Of a DNA stretch of 64,000 nucleotides, positions 35,542 to 45,009 are shown in pieces. The position numbers and the translations under genes are program-made. A model generated the notes under the pieces. It was given only the letters and a program-made list of their open reading frames with translations, was not told the DNA's origin and made no database searches. This stretch comes from Pseudodesulfovibrio tunisiensis (GTDB lineage: Bacteria > Desulfobacterota > Desulfovibrionia > Desulfovibrionales > Desulfovibrionaceae): positions 3,509,501-3,573,500 of the forward strand of contig NZ_CP094380.1 of the NCBI RefSeq assembly GCF_022809775.1, read 5' to 3'. Position 1 is the first letter of the stretch, and the number at the start of each line of letters is the position of its first letter.

Positions 35542-36192
35542 CTAGAGCGACCGCTTGATCACGTAGATGCTGAGCCTGTCGGCCACGTCCTCGGCCGCGT
35601 CCGCAATGTTGTCGATGCGGCGGGCGAAATCCCGGAGCTGGTTGCGGAAGGCCAGTTCCACTCCGGGCATGCGGTATATCTTTTTCTGGAGGCGCGTGTT
35701 CACGTAGTCGGCCTCGGATTCCCAGGCAGAGACCTTGTGCAGGGTGTTGGCCACCTGATTGAGATCCGTGAAAAAGGCGCGTGACGACAGCACGATGGCC
35801 TCCACGGCTTCCACGACATAGGCGCAGAGATTGTTGGCGTCCTCGTGAAGCGGTTCGGGCACGGCGGGTTGCTGGATGTCGAACTGCCACATCACGGCCT
35901 TGAAGCGATCGAGCAGGGCGTCGAGGTTTTCGAGAAGTTCGAGCACGTCGCCCCGGGATTCCGGGATCAGGGTCTTGGTGTACATGTCCCGTTCGATCTC
36001 GCGTCTGAGTTCGTCGCCCAGATGCTCGGATCGACCGATGGCCTTGAGTTTGTCGTTGAAGGTGTCCATGTCCCCACGAAGATAGGCTGCTACCCCGAGT
36101 TTGAAGGTGATGCCGGATTCGCTGAGGTAGTTGAAAAATTCGTCGATGCGCTTGATGAGTCGTACTTGGCGGCGAAGCAGCTTGAATTCCAT
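35542..36192 (-). CDS. DUF47/PhoU-like accessory protein of PiT transporter
   Basis: The 216-residue all-helical protein is of the DUF47 (TIGR00153) family that partners PiT phosphate transporters, probably binding metal and modulating transport. HLGDELRREIERDMY near residue 65 and the closing DNIADAAEDVADRL are typical. ATG 36192 is preceded by AGGAGA and starts at MEFKLLRRQ; the 12-residue upstream extension is dropped. Gene order is DUF47 then PiT, 9 bases apart. Confidence 0.92.
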   Translation of the reverse strand: MEFKLLRRQVRLIKRIDEFFNYLSESGITFKLGVAAYLRGDMDTFNDKLKAIGRSEHLGDELRREIERDMYTKTLIPESRGDVLELLENLDALLDRFKAVMWQFDIQQPAVPEPLHEDANNLCAYVVEAVEAIVLSSRAFFTDLNQVANTLHKVSAWESEADYVNTRLQKKIYRMPGVELAFRNQLRDFARRIDNIADAAEDVADRLSIYVIKRSL

Positions 36193-36213
36193 GTGGGTCT
36201 CCTGTGGTCGATT

Positions 36214-36240
36214 GGGCGTCCCGGCCAATCCGGGACGCCC
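36214..36240 (-). terminator. Hairpin between MCP and DUF47 genes
   Basis: GGGCGTCCCGG (36214-36224), loop CCAAT and exact complement (36230-36240), 6 bases after the MCP stop on the minus strand. The tail is A/T mixed, not a pure T-run. Confidence 0.6.
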
Positions 36241-36246
36241 GCCGTG

Positions 36247-38289
36247 TTAAGCCTGTAGTTGTGTTTCGGGTTGCATGCCTACCGGCAGCTCTGTGGCTGC
36301 TTCGGATTTTCTGTCAGAATCCGTACGCAACATATCCTGAATCATTTCCATGAGTTCTTCGGAAAGTCCAGTCAATGCGGAAACCGCTTCGAAGGAACTG
36401 TTCATGCCGGTAAGGGATTCCTGGGCAATGGTGTTCACTTCGTCCACGGCCTGATTGATCTGTTCCGCGGAAGCGGATTGCTGTTCCGCAGCCGAGGCTA
36501 TGTCCGTCACCTGCATGGTGTTTGCCTGAACGAGTTGCACGATTTCCTGCTGGGATTGGCCGGATTCCGTGGCCAGCCGCGTGCTTTCCTCCACGGCTTC
36601 CACCGCGTCGTGCATGTTCCTGATGTTGTCGCCGGTAGCCTCGCGGATGGAATGGATGCTGCGATCCACTTCCTGCGTGGCCTGCATGGTCTTTTCGGCC
36701 AGCTTGCGGACCTCGTCCGCGACCACGGCGAATCCCTTGCCCGCTTCGCCTGCCCGCGCCGCCTCGATGGCCGCGTTCAGGGCGAGCAGGTTGGTCTGGT
36801 CCGCGATTTCGTTGATCACGTCCATGATTTCGCCAATGGATTCCACCTGACGTTCCAGATTCTGCATGCCGTCACGCATGTGGTCGGTGTGTTCGTTGAC
36901 CACGGCGATGGCCTTGACCGCGCATTCCACGAGCTCCGCGCCCCGAGTCGCCTTTTCCTTGGCGTCCTGGGCATTGGTGGAGGCGTCACTGGCGTTTTTC
37001 GCCACCTGAAAGACGGCGGCGTTCATCTGTTCCATGGCAGTGGACGTTTCCCGCATGCGCTGGGTCTGCACCTGCGCGCCCTGCTGCACCTGTTCGATCA
37101 TGGCCGCGAGTTCCTCGGCGGATCGGGCGACCCGGCCGGAAAAGTCTTCGGCCAGCACTGCGGATTCCTGCATGCGTTCCCAGAGCAGCCGGACTTCCTG
37201 TTCCTGACGTTTGGCCTCTTCCATGGCCTTGCGGGCGTTTTCCGCCTGCTGCTGTGCTTCGATGCGTTGTTCGCGCACATCTTCCAGCTTGAGTTTGAGT
37301 TGTTCGACCATTGTGCTGATGTCGTTTCTCAGCATGTCGAATTCCTTGGAGAACTTGCCATCCGCGCTGGAGTCGAGGTCTCCGGTGGAAACCGCATGGG
37401 AATATTCGGTCAGTACCTTGAGCGGCTTGGTCACGCCAAAGAAGACCCAGAGAGAAATGATGCCAAGAATCGCGGCCACCGCCACTTCAATGCCCACGAT
37501 CCAGTAGTCGACCATGTTCTGGATACGTTCTTCTTCCGCCTGGAAATGATCGCGCAGCGCCTTGACCGCGGGTTCGAGCTTGCGGCCGTTCTCGATGAAC
37601 TGCTGCACGAAACTGGTTGCTTGCGTCTTGGCCTGCACCAGTTCCCGGAAGGCATCGTAATACGCGGTCAGCGTGGCCTTGAGGTCGAGCTTGGTCCCCT
37701 CGGGCAGGATCATGTCATCCACGAGTCCGACAAGGCGGTTGTATTCCTTGTTGGTCTTGTCCACATAGACCTGCGTGCCGCGGATCAGGTAGTTTTTTTC
37801 GTGGCGGCGGACCTGAAGCAGGGCGATGAGCGCCTCTTCCTTGTCCAGCGCCTTGAGCTTGCGTTCCATTGCTCTGGCCGCGCCGATGAACACCGCGCGC
37901 AATCCGTCGGACTCGGTGAGCCCCACCTTGCGTTCGATGTTGACCACGCGGGTGAAGCTTATTCCGTATGCTTCAAGGGATTTGGCTATGATTTCCCGAT
38001 CCCTGGCCGTGGCATTGGTGTCACCTGCTCCCGCAATGTAATTGAGCGAAGCCTTGGCATTGCCCAGAGCGGACTGGAACCGGGTTGCGTATTCCTCGTC
38101 CCTGCGGAGCAGGAAGTTCTTTTCCTGTCGTCTGCATTGCAGCACCGCGAGGTTGCAGGACTCGGAAGCCGTCTGTAGGCATTGAATTCGGCGTGTCTCG
38201 GTTTTTCCCACGATGTTTGCGAGAAAAACAAGGACAAAGCCGGCAATGGACACTGAGAGCAACAAGATGAGCTTTGATCTTACGGACAT
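36247..38289 (-). CDS. Methyl-accepting chemotaxis protein with helical bimodular-type sensor
   Basis: A 680-residue chemoreceptor. Helix 1 (about 7-25) and helix 2 (about 255-278) bracket a wholly helical periplasmic sensor of the HBM kind, with two [16 protein letters not shown] repeats near residues 53 and 162. HAMP follows, then a coiled coil and the signalling hairpin [22 protein letters not shown] near 525. A CheR/CheB pentapeptide is not evident at the C-terminus. Its ATG overlaps the HD-GYP stop by 10 bases, so the sensor and the phosphodiesterase are co-translated. Confidence 0.95.
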   Translation of the reverse strand: MSVRSKLILLLSVSIAGFVLVFLANIVGKTETRRIQCLQTASESCNLAVLQCRRQEKNFLLRRDEEYATRFQSALGNAKASLNYIAGAGDTNATARDREIIAKSLEAYGISFTRVVNIERKVGLTESDGLRAVFIGAARAMERKLKALDKEEALIALLQVRRHEKNYLIRGTQVYVDKTNKEYNRLVGLVDDMILPEGTKLDLKATLTAYYDAFRELVQAKTQATSFVQQFIENGRKLEPAVKALRDHFQAEEERIQNMVDYWIVGIEVAVAAILGIISLWVFFGVTKPLKVLTEYSHAVSTGDLDSSADGKFSKEFDMLRNDISTMVEQLKLKLEDVREQRIEAQQQAENARKAMEEAKRQEQEVRLLWERMQESAVLAEDFSGRVARSAEELAAMIEQVQQGAQVQTQRMRETSTAMEQMNAAVFQVAKNASDASTNAQDAKEKATRGAELVECAVKAIAVVNEHTDHMRDGMQNLERQVESIGEIMDVINEIADQTNLLALNAAIEAARAGEAGKGFAVVADEVRKLAEKTMQATQEVDRSIHSIREATGDNIRNMHDAVEAVEESTRLATESGQSQQEIVQLVQANTMQVTDIASAAEQQSASAEQINQAVDEVNTIAQESLTGMNSSFEAVSALTGLSEELMEMIQDMLRTDSDRKSEAATELPVGMQPETQLQA

Positions 38290-39635
38290 ACCTGCAGTCC
38301 TCCCTGTCGGATCATGATGGTTCCGGTTGCGATCAAATCCTTGAGCGCATCACACACATTCCTGTCAAAGGCCGTTCCTCGCATTCCCATGACCGTGTCC
38401 AGAGCCAGTTCGAGCCCCAGCGCGGGCCGGTACGGCCTGTGCGAGGACATGGCCTCCAGCACGTCGGCCACGGCAATGATCCGTGCGCCGATGCACAGGT
38501 CCTCGCCCATGACTCCGTTCGGATAGCCGCTACCGTCCAGACGTTCATGGTGCTGGTGGATGATCTGGCCCACCGGCCAGGGAAAGGGGATGTTCTTGGT
38601 TATGTCGAGGCCGGTTTCCGGGTGATCCCGGACAAGGGCCATTTCACTGGGGGACAACCGGCCGGGTTTGTTCAGGATGGCCATGGGAATGCGAATCTTC
38701 CCGATATCGTGCAGCAGTCCGGCCATTCTGATGGCCTGAATGTCGTTTCTGTCCAGTCCCATGCGCACGGCTATGGCCTGTGCACACATGGATACCCGAA
38801 GCTGATGACCCGCCGTGTACAGGTCGCGTTGTTCCAGCGTCGTGGACAGGGCCTTCACGGTTTCTTCCAGCAGGTTGTTGAGGCGGCCGTGGCTGTCCTT
38901 GAGTTCGTGTTCCACGCGTTTTCGTTCGGAAATGTCGCGGGAAATGGCGGACATGGCCTGAACATTGTCGCCCTGAAAAATGGGAGAGTAGGTGACGGAG
39001 ACCGGGAATATTTCGCCGTTGCGCCGTTTTCGATAGGTCTCGAACCGGGAGGTTGACTCCCCGGCCGCACATTTGGCGAGGATGGCGGCCATCTCCTCCT
39101 TGCGGGAATCCGGAACCATCACGTAGACCGAATGCCCCAACAGTTCCGCGGAGGAGTAGCCGTAGATGGTTTCCGCACCCTTGTTGGCCGTACGGATCGT
39201 CGCGTCGTGATCAATGCTGATGATGGCGTCGTCCGTGGTGTTGATGATCGTGGCCAGCCGACTGCACTCCTCCAGAGCGCGTTTGCGTGTGGTCACGTCC
39301 GTAAGTACGGCGACTATGCCGCTTCTGCTCATGTTCGGGTCGGCCTTGGCCAGCCTGAACTTGAATTCGAGCGGCAGGGACTCGTCACCTTCAAGTGTCT
39401 TTTCAAATGTCATGGACGAGGCTCTGTTGTTTCTGAACCTGTCCAGTTCGTTCAAAATGCATGGGAGCAGCATTTTTTCCATGCGTTCAACCCCCTGTCC
39501 CGGAGACTCTGTTTCCTTGTCGGCAAAAGCCTGCATTGCGCGAACATTTGCATCGGCGATGCAGTTGTTCCGGGTGATGACGATTGCCGGTTGAGGAAGG
39601 TGCTTGAATAGCGTTCTGTATTCCATTTCTGTCAT
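38280..39635 (-). CDS. PAS-PAS-HD-GYP cyclic di-GMP phosphodiesterase
   Basis: A 451-residue soluble protein. Two PAS domains (about 5-120 and 130-255) precede an HD-GYP domain with HDIGKIRIP near 308 and [13 protein letters not shown] near 370, so metal and GYP residues are all present and cyclic di-GMP hydrolysis is expected. The start is placed at ATG 39635 because PAS homology begins there; a long open frame upstream has no PAS content. Shine-Dalgarno is weak. A sigma-54 promoter (39708-39722) lies 73 bases upstream, and the gene heads an operon with the chemoreceptor, linking c-di-GMP and motility. Confidence 0.92.
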   Translation of the reverse strand: MTEMEYRTLFKHLPQPAIVITRNNCIADANVRAMQAFADKETESPGQGVERMEKMLLPCILNELDRFRNNRASSMTFEKTLEGDESLPLEFKFRLAKADPNMSRSGIVAVLTDVTTRKRALEECSRLATIINTTDDAIISIDHDATIRTANKGAETIYGYSSAELLGHSVYVMVPDSRKEEMAAILAKCAAGESTSRFETYRKRRNGEIFPVSVTYSPIFQGDNVQAMSAISRDISERKRVEHELKDSHGRLNNLLEETVKALSTTLEQRDLYTAGHQLRVSMCAQAIAVRMGLDRNDIQAIRMAGLLHDIGKIRIPMAILNKPGRLSPSEMALVRDHPETGLDITKNIPFPWPVGQIIHQHHERLDGSGYPNGVMGEDLCIGARIIAVADVLEAMSSHRPYRPALGLELALDTVMGMRGTAFDRNVCDALKDLIATGTIMIRQGGLQVCP

Positions 39636-39707
39636 GCCGAATGCGGTCTCCGCACCGCTGTTGCAGTTTGTGCCCGGGGGGAAGGCGTTGTGATGCCGTG
39701 GACAAAG

Positions 39708-39722
39708 GCAAAATGCGTTCCA
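39708..39722 (-). promoter_or_regulatory. Sigma-54 promoter of the HD-GYP/MCP operon
   Basis: Minus strand TGGAACG-CATT-TTGC differs from the consensus at one core position and has the correct GG-GC spacing of 12. Predicted start about 39697. Confidence 0.65.
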
Positions 39723-40334
39723 AGCGATATGCCGGATTTTATATGCTGATATGCTTGGATATAAATCCCGGCTGGGAAAACAACGATTTCTCTTGCCGGA
39801 AATGCCGGGAGACAACGGCGAGAAGCCGTAAGTCGCTTGCGCGTTCTTTTCGTGCTTTTTTCTCTCCCGCGCGTATGGATTGCGTGAATTTGGATGATGC
39901 AGGTGTGCCGGATGGCGGGACGTGGGCCTCCGGTGCTGCGCATTGCGAATACGGCATGTTATAAATGGAAAAATAAAGTCATGTTTTTTCGAGCTGTTAT
40001 CAAGGGCCTGCCAAGAGCTTTTCCGAGGTGACTCGGGGCTGTCCATTTTTAGTGGATTGAGGCGGCCTGTTTGACCTTTTGCCTTTGCACGACGCTTGCG
40101 AATTCATGGCAAAAAGTTGCGCGATGTCCGTTTTGCGCTTTCCCCAAGCGTGCTGAATCCTTTGTTTCCCTAGTATTCCAGTCTGTTGTGGATTTTTCCG
40201 GGTGAGGACATGTTCCGAGGCCTGCCCGTCGATGAGGATTCCCAGCCCGATCCGCACATCGGTTCTGCCAGGTCCATTCTGGCACAAAGTCTGTTTTTGC
40301 ATGAATAAATACAATAAAAACAGCTACTTTCATG
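39723..40334. other. Long intergenic region between divergent sigma-54 promoters, no gene seen
   Basis: About 610 bases between the two sigma-54 promoters carry no convincing open frame (weak codon use, no Shine-Dalgarno). Such length leaves room for upstream activator sites. I looked for GEMM-type c-di-GMP riboswitch motifs on both strands and found no match. Confidence 0.5.
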
Positions 40335-40350
40335 TGGCATAGTGATTGCT
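40335..40350 (+). promoter_or_regulatory. Sigma-54 promoter of the 14-kb signalling/transport operon
   Basis: TGGCATA-GTGA-TTGC matches the -24/-12 consensus with correct 12-base spacing. Predicted start near 40361, about 95 bases before the first ATG. Confidence 0.7.
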
Positions 40351-40455
40351 TTGTATCCATGCATGAATGGAGGTTCAGCATCGCGTAATGGCACATGCGA
40401 ATCAAATAAGTAATCCCCATAGAGATAGTAAAACAACGCATCAGAGAGTGTAGAC

Positions 40456-40908
40456 ATGGAAGCTATGAAGATAATGCTTGTGGATGATGAAGAAAGATTG
40501 CTTCAGACCACGAAAAAACTCTTCAACAAGATGGGGATTGAAGTCATTACCACCACAAACGGTGAAGAGGCTGTCGATCTCATAAACAAGGAAAACATTC
40601 ATGTCGTTTTCATGGACATCAAGATGCCGGGAATCGACGGCATGGAGACACTCCGCAAGATAAAGAAGGAAAACCCGTTGGTCGAAGTCATTATCCTCAC
40701 AGGCCATGCAACCATGGAATCGGCTGTGGAAGGATTGAAACTCGGCGCAATGGATTACCTTATAAAGCCCCTGAGCATGAAGAACTTTCTCGAGAAGGCT
40801 GAAGACGCGTTTGAAAAGGTCAAAAGGCAGAAGCAAAAAATCCTTAAGGCCTGCCGGACCGAGCTGCCGGTTGCGGGCAGGGACACGGAAAACACCGAGA
40901 GGAGGTAG
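40456..40908 (+). CDS. Single-domain response regulator (receiver), operon gene 1
   Basis: A 150-residue CheY-like receiver. LVDDEERL supplies the acidic pocket, MDIKMPG holds the phospho-acceptor Asp (about residue 54), LTGHATMESAVE the Thr switch and LIKPL the Lys. There is a short basic C-terminal tail with no DNA-binding domain. It is the first gene after the sigma-54 promoter. The partner kinase may be any of those downstream. The next receiver gene starts 2 bases after the stop. Codons are less GC-biased than in the rest of the operon. Confidence 0.92.
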   Translation: MEAMKIMLVDDEERLLQTTKKLFNKMGIEVITTTNGEEAVDLINKENIHVVFMDIKMPGIDGMETLRKIKKENPLVEVIILTGHATMESAVEGLKLGAMDYLIKPLSMKNFLEKAEDAFEKVKRQKQKILKACRTELPVAGRDTENTERR

Positions 40909-40910
40909 CA

Positions 40911-41813
40911 ATGTCGACGAACATAAAAGTTCTGATGGTCGACGACGAGGAGCGTTTTCGCACCACGACTGCGAAAATACTTGCCAGGAAGGGGTTCGAG
41001 ACGATCCTCGCCGAAAGCGGCGAGCAGGCGCTCACCATGCTGTCCGAGAACCCGGACGTGGTTGTCCTGGATGTTCGGATGGCAGGAATGGATGGACATG
41101 AAACGCTGACCAGGATCAAGGCTGCCAAGGCCGACCTCGAGGTGATCATGCTGACCGGACACGGCGATTTGCCGAGTGCGCAGCAGGCCCTCAAGAGCGG
41201 TGCCTTCGACTATCTGGCCAAACCCTGCGACATCGATCTTCTCGCCGCCAAGATCGAGGACGCCGTGGCTCATGGCGGCAAGCACGTCTACAAGGAAAAG
41301 ACCGCAGCCGAAGTGATGATTCCCATCGAGGATTACACGGTCATCGATGAGAACAGCACGATCAAGGATGCCATCCTTGCCCTGCAGGAAGCCAAGAAAC
41401 GGCTGCTCGCCACGGACAGGCTCATCGACTCCGTGCATCGGTCGGTTCTGGTTCGCCGTCGCGACGGTTCGCTGGCCGGCATTCTCAGCCCCCGGAATCT
41501 GATCGGCGCGGTTCGCCCCGAGTACCTTTCCGCCCCCAAACCGTCCACGGCCGACAGTCTTCAGTACTCGGCCATGTTCTGGCAGGGGCTGTTCACCTCC
41601 CGCACCCGTGAAGTCGTTGCTCAGCCCGTGAGCAGCTTCATGTCCGACAACCCGCCTTCGGTCGATGCGAAAGCCAACCTCATGGACGTGGCCGACACGT
41701 TGGTCACCAACGGGGTCAGGCGGCTGATCGTCACCGAGAACGGCAAGGACGTCGGCGTGGTCAGGGAACAGGAACTCTTTTTCGAAATCTCGCGGATCGT
41801 TTCCGCAAGCTGA
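40911..41813 (+). CDS. Response regulator fused to two CBS domains
   Basis: Residues 1-125 are a receiver (VDDEERF, VVLDVRMAG with acceptor Asp about 53, LTGHG, LAKPC). Residues about 135-290 form a CBS pair (AAEVMIPIEDY... and PVSSFMSDNPPSV...VRRLIVTENGKDVGVV). CBS domains bind AMP, ATP or similar nucleotides, so phosphorylation and adenylate status could be read by one 300-residue protein. AGGAGG precedes the ATG. The transporter follows 24 bases later, so this may be its cytoplasmic regulator. No DNA-binding domain. Confidence 0.9.
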   Translation: MSTNIKVLMVDDEERFRTTTAKILARKGFETILAESGEQALTMLSENPDVVVLDVRMAGMDGHETLTRIKAAKADLEVIMLTGHGDLPSAQQALKSGAFDYLAKPCDIDLLAAKIEDAVAHGGKHVYKEKTAAEVMIPIEDYTVIDENSTIKDAILALQEAKKRLLATDRLIDSVHRSVLVRRRDGSLAGILSPRNLIGAVRPEYLSAPKPSTADSLQYSAMFWQGLFTSRTREVVAQPVSSFMSDNPPSVDAKANLMDVADTLVTNGVRRLIVTENGKDVGVVREQELFFEISRIVSAS

Positions 41814-41837
41814 ATCGAGCGGAAATAGAGGTGAATC

Positions 41838-43688
41838 ATGGCTCAAGCAAAGAAGAAAGCAACCGGATACGACAAGTATGTGGACTGGAAGCTGTTCATC
41901 ATACCCGTGGTGCTGTTCACCATAATGGTCCTTCTTCCCACGCCGGACGGCATGAGGAAGGTTGGCATGCAGTACCAGGTCGGCCCCAGCGCCGTGACCG
42001 GGCTGATTACCGAGCAGCTTTTCAACAAGGATTCCTCCCAGGCCGAGCAGTGGGAGATTCTCACGGCCCGGATGATGGAACGCAACATGCGCATGGGCGC
42101 GCTCTCCAAGGAGCGTTTTCTCAAGCGTAACGAAAAGTGGTGCACAAAGTACAAGATTCCTGTTGATCAGGCCAACTTCAAGCAGGCAAGGGATTTCATC
42201 CAGCAGACCGTCAGCGCCGAGCGCTACAAGGAAGTCATGCAGAATGCATTCGACTATCGCATGAAGACGCTGGATTACGATGATCTCACTGCCAGAGACA
42301 AGAAAAAGGCCGACAAGGGCGCCTGGCACATCAAGGTCGCCATTGCCATGGTCGTCTTCGTTGTCTTCTGCTTCATGACGGAATGCATCCCGCTGCCGGG
42401 CGTGGCATTCTGCATCGGTCTGATCCTCGTCTTCTTCGGCGTCGTCACGCGACAACAGGTGGCCATGCTCTACTGGTCCGACGCATGCTGGTTCATCATG
42501 GGTTCACTCATGTTCGCCACTGCATTCGTCAAGACCGGTGTGGACAAGCGCATGTGCCTGCTCATGTTCAAGAAGCTGGCCGTGCCCAACGTGCGGTGGA
42601 TCACGCTGATCTTCTTCATCGTGATCGCTCCGTTGGCCGCGTTCATCTCCGACCACGCCCTCGCCGCCATGTTCCTGCCCATCGGCATGCTGCTCTACCA
42701 GAACAGCCTGACCGAGGAAATCCCCGAGGACAAGGAACTTGCCAAGATGCTGATGATCACCATTGCCATGGCGTGCAACATCGGTGGTCCCGGCGCCCCG
42801 TCCGGCGGCGCACGCAACGTCATCATGATGACCTACCTGACCGACATGTTCGGTTTCGACATCGGCTACTTTCAGTGGGTTACCTACTGCATGCCCTTTG
42901 TCATCGTCATGATCCCCATCACCTGGATCGCCGTGAACATGCTGTTCAAGCCCAGAATCAAGTCCCTCGCTCCGGCCATGAAGCATCTGGAAAGCGAAAT
43001 CGACAAGATGGGCAAGTGGAACAGAAACCAGATCTGGGCAGTCATCATCTTCGTCGTCATGGTCTGGGGATGGTTCACTGAAAAGATCTTCTTCAACATG
43101 GGCATCTACCCCGTCCGTCTCGGCATCGGCGTGATTGCGGTTGCCGGTGCTGTCGCCTACCTGCTGGCCGGTGTGGTCAACTGGCGCGACTATCAGGAAA
43201 AGGTGGACTGGGGTGTTGTGTGGCTGTACGCGGGCGCGATCATCTTCGGTCGTACCCTGGACTCCACGGGTGCAGCATACTGGCTCGCCAGTTCGGTTGT
43301 CGATCTCCTGGCCCCGCTGGGCATGGACCACGGCATCCCGCTGATGCTCACCTCCAACGGTCTTACCGCTGTGCTGACCAACCTCATGGCTGACGGTCCG
43401 GCCGCTGCGGCAGTCGGTCCCATCACCCTGAACATGGCTGGCATCGTGCATCCCGGCACCACCTTCCTGCCCTTCATGGCCATGGCCACGGCAGTGGCAT
43501 CTTCCTTCGCCTACTGCCTCATCATCGGCACCCCGCCCAACGCCATTGTCTACGCTTCCGGTTATCTGGAGCCCAAGGACTACCTGCGTGTTGGCGTGCC
43601 CATGTGGTTCGTGGCGAACATCATGATCGTGGTGCTCACCGCCGTATACTGGAACATCAGAGGATTCTCCGGACTCCCCGGATTCTGA
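41838..43688 (+). CDS. SLC13/DASS-type anion:sodium symporter-like permease with altered SNT motifs
   Basis: The 616-residue protein has about 12 hydrophobic helices. A 110-residue charged insertion follows helix 1 (residues about 45-155). In place of the first SNTATAA-type ion/substrate motif it reads ISDHALAAMFLP, and in the second repeat LTNLMADGPAAAAVGP instead of SNTATA. The hairpin layout is nevertheless that of divalent-anion symporters. Substrate (dicarboxylate, sulfate, or something else) is therefore unclear. It is embedded between the RR-CBS gene and two small membrane protein genes. GAGGTG precedes ATG 41838. Confidence 0.83.
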   Translation: MAQAKKKATGYDKYVDWKLFIIPVVLFTIMVLLPTPDGMRKVGMQYQVGPSAVTGLITEQLFNKDSSQAEQWEILTARMMERNMRMGALSKERFLKRNEKWCTKYKIPVDQANFKQARDFIQQTVSAERYKEVMQNAFDYRMKTLDYDDLTARDKKKADKGAWHIKVAIAMVVFVVFCFMTECIPLPGVAFCIGLILVFFGVVTRQQVAMLYWSDACWFIMGSLMFATAFVKTGVDKRMCLLMFKKLAVPNVRWITLIFFIVIAPLAAFISDHALAAMFLPIGMLLYQNSLTEEIPEDKELAKMLMITIAMACNIGGPGAPSGGARNVIMMTYLTDMFGFDIGYFQWVTYCMPFVIVMIPITWIAVNMLFKPRIKSLAPAMKHLESEIDKMGKWNRNQIWAVIIFVVMVWGWFTEKIFFNMGIYPVRLGIGVIAVAGAVAYLLAGVVNWRDYQEKVDWGVVWLYAGAIIFGRTLDSTGAAYWLASSVVDLLAPLGMDHGIPLMLTSNGLTAVLTNLMADGPAAAAVGPITLNMAGIVHPGTTFLPFMAMATAVASSFAYCLIIGTPPNAIVYASGYLEPKDYLRVGVPMWFVANIMIVVLTAVYWNIRGFSGLPGF

Positions 43689-43756
43689 CGAGACACATCC
43701 TCACTCACCTCCCCGGCGGTCCGCAAGGGCCGCCGGGCCATCCAAGGAGACAGGAC

Positions 43757-43906
43757 ATGAATGGCACAAGCAATGAAACCAACACCAGATTTTTCGAACA
43801 CAAGAAAGGCGTGACCTATTTTTCCAAGCGAACCGAGCGGATCATCTGCTTTCTGCTGACCCTGTGCATGCTGTGCTGGGGCGTGGTGGAATCGTTGATC
43901 CAGTAG
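43757..43906 (+). CDS. Small single-helix membrane protein of transporter cluster
   Basis: A 49-residue protein, soluble for the first 27 residues and then a hydrophobic helix (RIICFLLTLCMLCWGVVESL). AAGGAGACAGG lies at perfect distance from ATG 43757, and the gene fits between the transporter and the Yip1-like gene, 68 and 27 bases away. It could be a small subunit or regulator of the permease. No homologue is recognised. Confidence 0.72.
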   Translation: MNGTSNETNTRFFEHKKGVTYFSKRTERIICFLLTLCMLCWGVVESLIQ

Positions 43907-43933
43907 AAACCCGACGGGACAGGAGGGTTCAAC

Positions 43934-44482
43934 ATGAGTGCGGCAACCGAAACTGTGAAAAATCTCAATATCAAGGAATATTTCGAGATTCTGATCAATT
44001 TGATGCGACATCCAGCGGTGTTCTTTGCGGATGTGGCCGGGGAGACAGGCACGCGCAGGGCGTGGATGTTCCTGTTCATTTCGGCCCTGTTCTATGCCTC
44101 GGTCAGCATGAGCTATTTTTTCGAGAGTTCCTTGCAGATGGGCGTGGTCATGATGGCCAACGGCCTGCTCATGCCGCTGCTGGCAACCCTGTTCACCTAC
44201 ATTCTGGTGGGCATGTTTCACACCGAGCGGATCGAGTTCGCCAGAATTTTCAACATCTATGCCTATGCCACGGGCGCGATGATGGTCGTGTCCTGGATTC
44301 CCGGGCTGGCCATTGTGCTGGAACCGGTGCGGGCTCTGCTGGTGGGCGTGGGGCTGGTCAAGGCGTGCGGCCTCGGCAAGCTCAAGGCCGCGTCCATGGT
44401 CGTTGCCACCGCCTTTCTGCTGCTCATGTTTTTCTGGACCCTGGCTCCGGTGGTCATGGAGCTTCGCGCCCTCTTGGCCTGA
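43934..44482 (+). CDS. Yip1-domain-like integral membrane protein
   Basis: A 182-residue protein with about four or five hydrophobic helices (MFLFISALFYASVS, MANGLLMPLLATLFTYILVG, GAMMVVSWIPGLAIVL and the C-terminal VVATAFLLLMFFWTLAPVVM). The IYAYATGAMMVVSWIPG stretch is characteristic of the Yip1 (PF04893) family, whose bacterial role is unknown. Shine-Dalgarno AGGAGGG precedes ATG 43934. A GC-rich hairpin and a 130-base gap separate it from the next receiver gene, the only sizeable gap in the cluster. Confidence 0.78.
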   Translation: MSAATETVKNLNIKEYFEILINLMRHPAVFFADVAGETGTRRAWMFLFISALFYASVSMSYFFESSLQMGVVMMANGLLMPLLATLFTYILVGMFHTERIEFARIFNIYAYATGAMMVVSWIPGLAIVLEPVRALLVGVGLVKACGLGKLKAASMVVATAFLLLMFFWTLAPVVMELRALLA

Positions 44483-44612
44483 CGGCCGCCCCGGGGACCG
44501 GGGCATCCGGCCCCCGTTTACATAATCGCTGTCGGCTCAGGCAGCACCATTCCTGTCCCCGGGCCGGGGCCCGCACGCCTCGGCCCATCGGGACGGAACC
44601 CGGAGGATCGCC

Positions 44613-44996
44613 ATGCGCAGGATACAGCTTCTTCTTGTCGACGACGAGAGTGACTTCCTCATCGCCTATGCACGCAGACTGGCGCGCCGCAATGTCGAGG
44701 TCAGCACGGCTCCCAGAGCCAGGGATGCGATCGAGGCCATCAAGGCCGCGCATTTCGATGTGGTGGTCATGGACGTGATGATGCCGGGCATGAGCGGCAT
44801 CGAAGCACTCAAGACCATCAAGAAGATCGCCCCGGGTCTGCCAGTGATTCTGCTGACGGGACACGCCAATTCCGAAGCCGCGCTTCAGGGCATGGCATAC
44901 GGCGCATTCGACTACATGCTCAAGCCCGTGGGAACCGACGAACTCTACTTCAAGATTCAGGAAGCCGTGCGCGCGGGCGTTGCGGGCGTGGCCTGA
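44613..44996 (+). CDS. Single-domain response regulator (receiver)
   Basis: A 127-residue CheY-like receiver: LVDDESDF, VVMDVMMPG (acceptor Asp about 54), LLTGHANSEAAL, MLKPV. No output domain. AGGATCGCC is the nearest Shine-Dalgarno-like run. The PPDK-like gene starts 13 bases after its stop, so its product could regulate that protein. Confidence 0.92.
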   Translation: MRRIQLLLVDDESDFLIAYARRLARRNVEVSTAPRARDAIEAIKAAHFDVVVMDVMMPGMSGIEALKTIKKIAPGLPVILLTGHANSEAALQGMAYGAFDYMLKPVGTDELYFKIQEAVRAGVAGVA

Positions 44997-45009
44997 CCCG
45001 GAGGCGGAC

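Noticed and set aside
39636..40046. Extending the HD-GYP gene upstream to a start near 40046
   Set aside because: The added stretch is Pro/His/Arg-rich with no PAS content and crosses a sigma-54 promoter.
39723..40334. Cyclic di-GMP riboswitch in the leader of the HD-GYP or receiver operon
   Set aside because: No GEMM core motif or receptor/tetraloop pair could be found on either strand.
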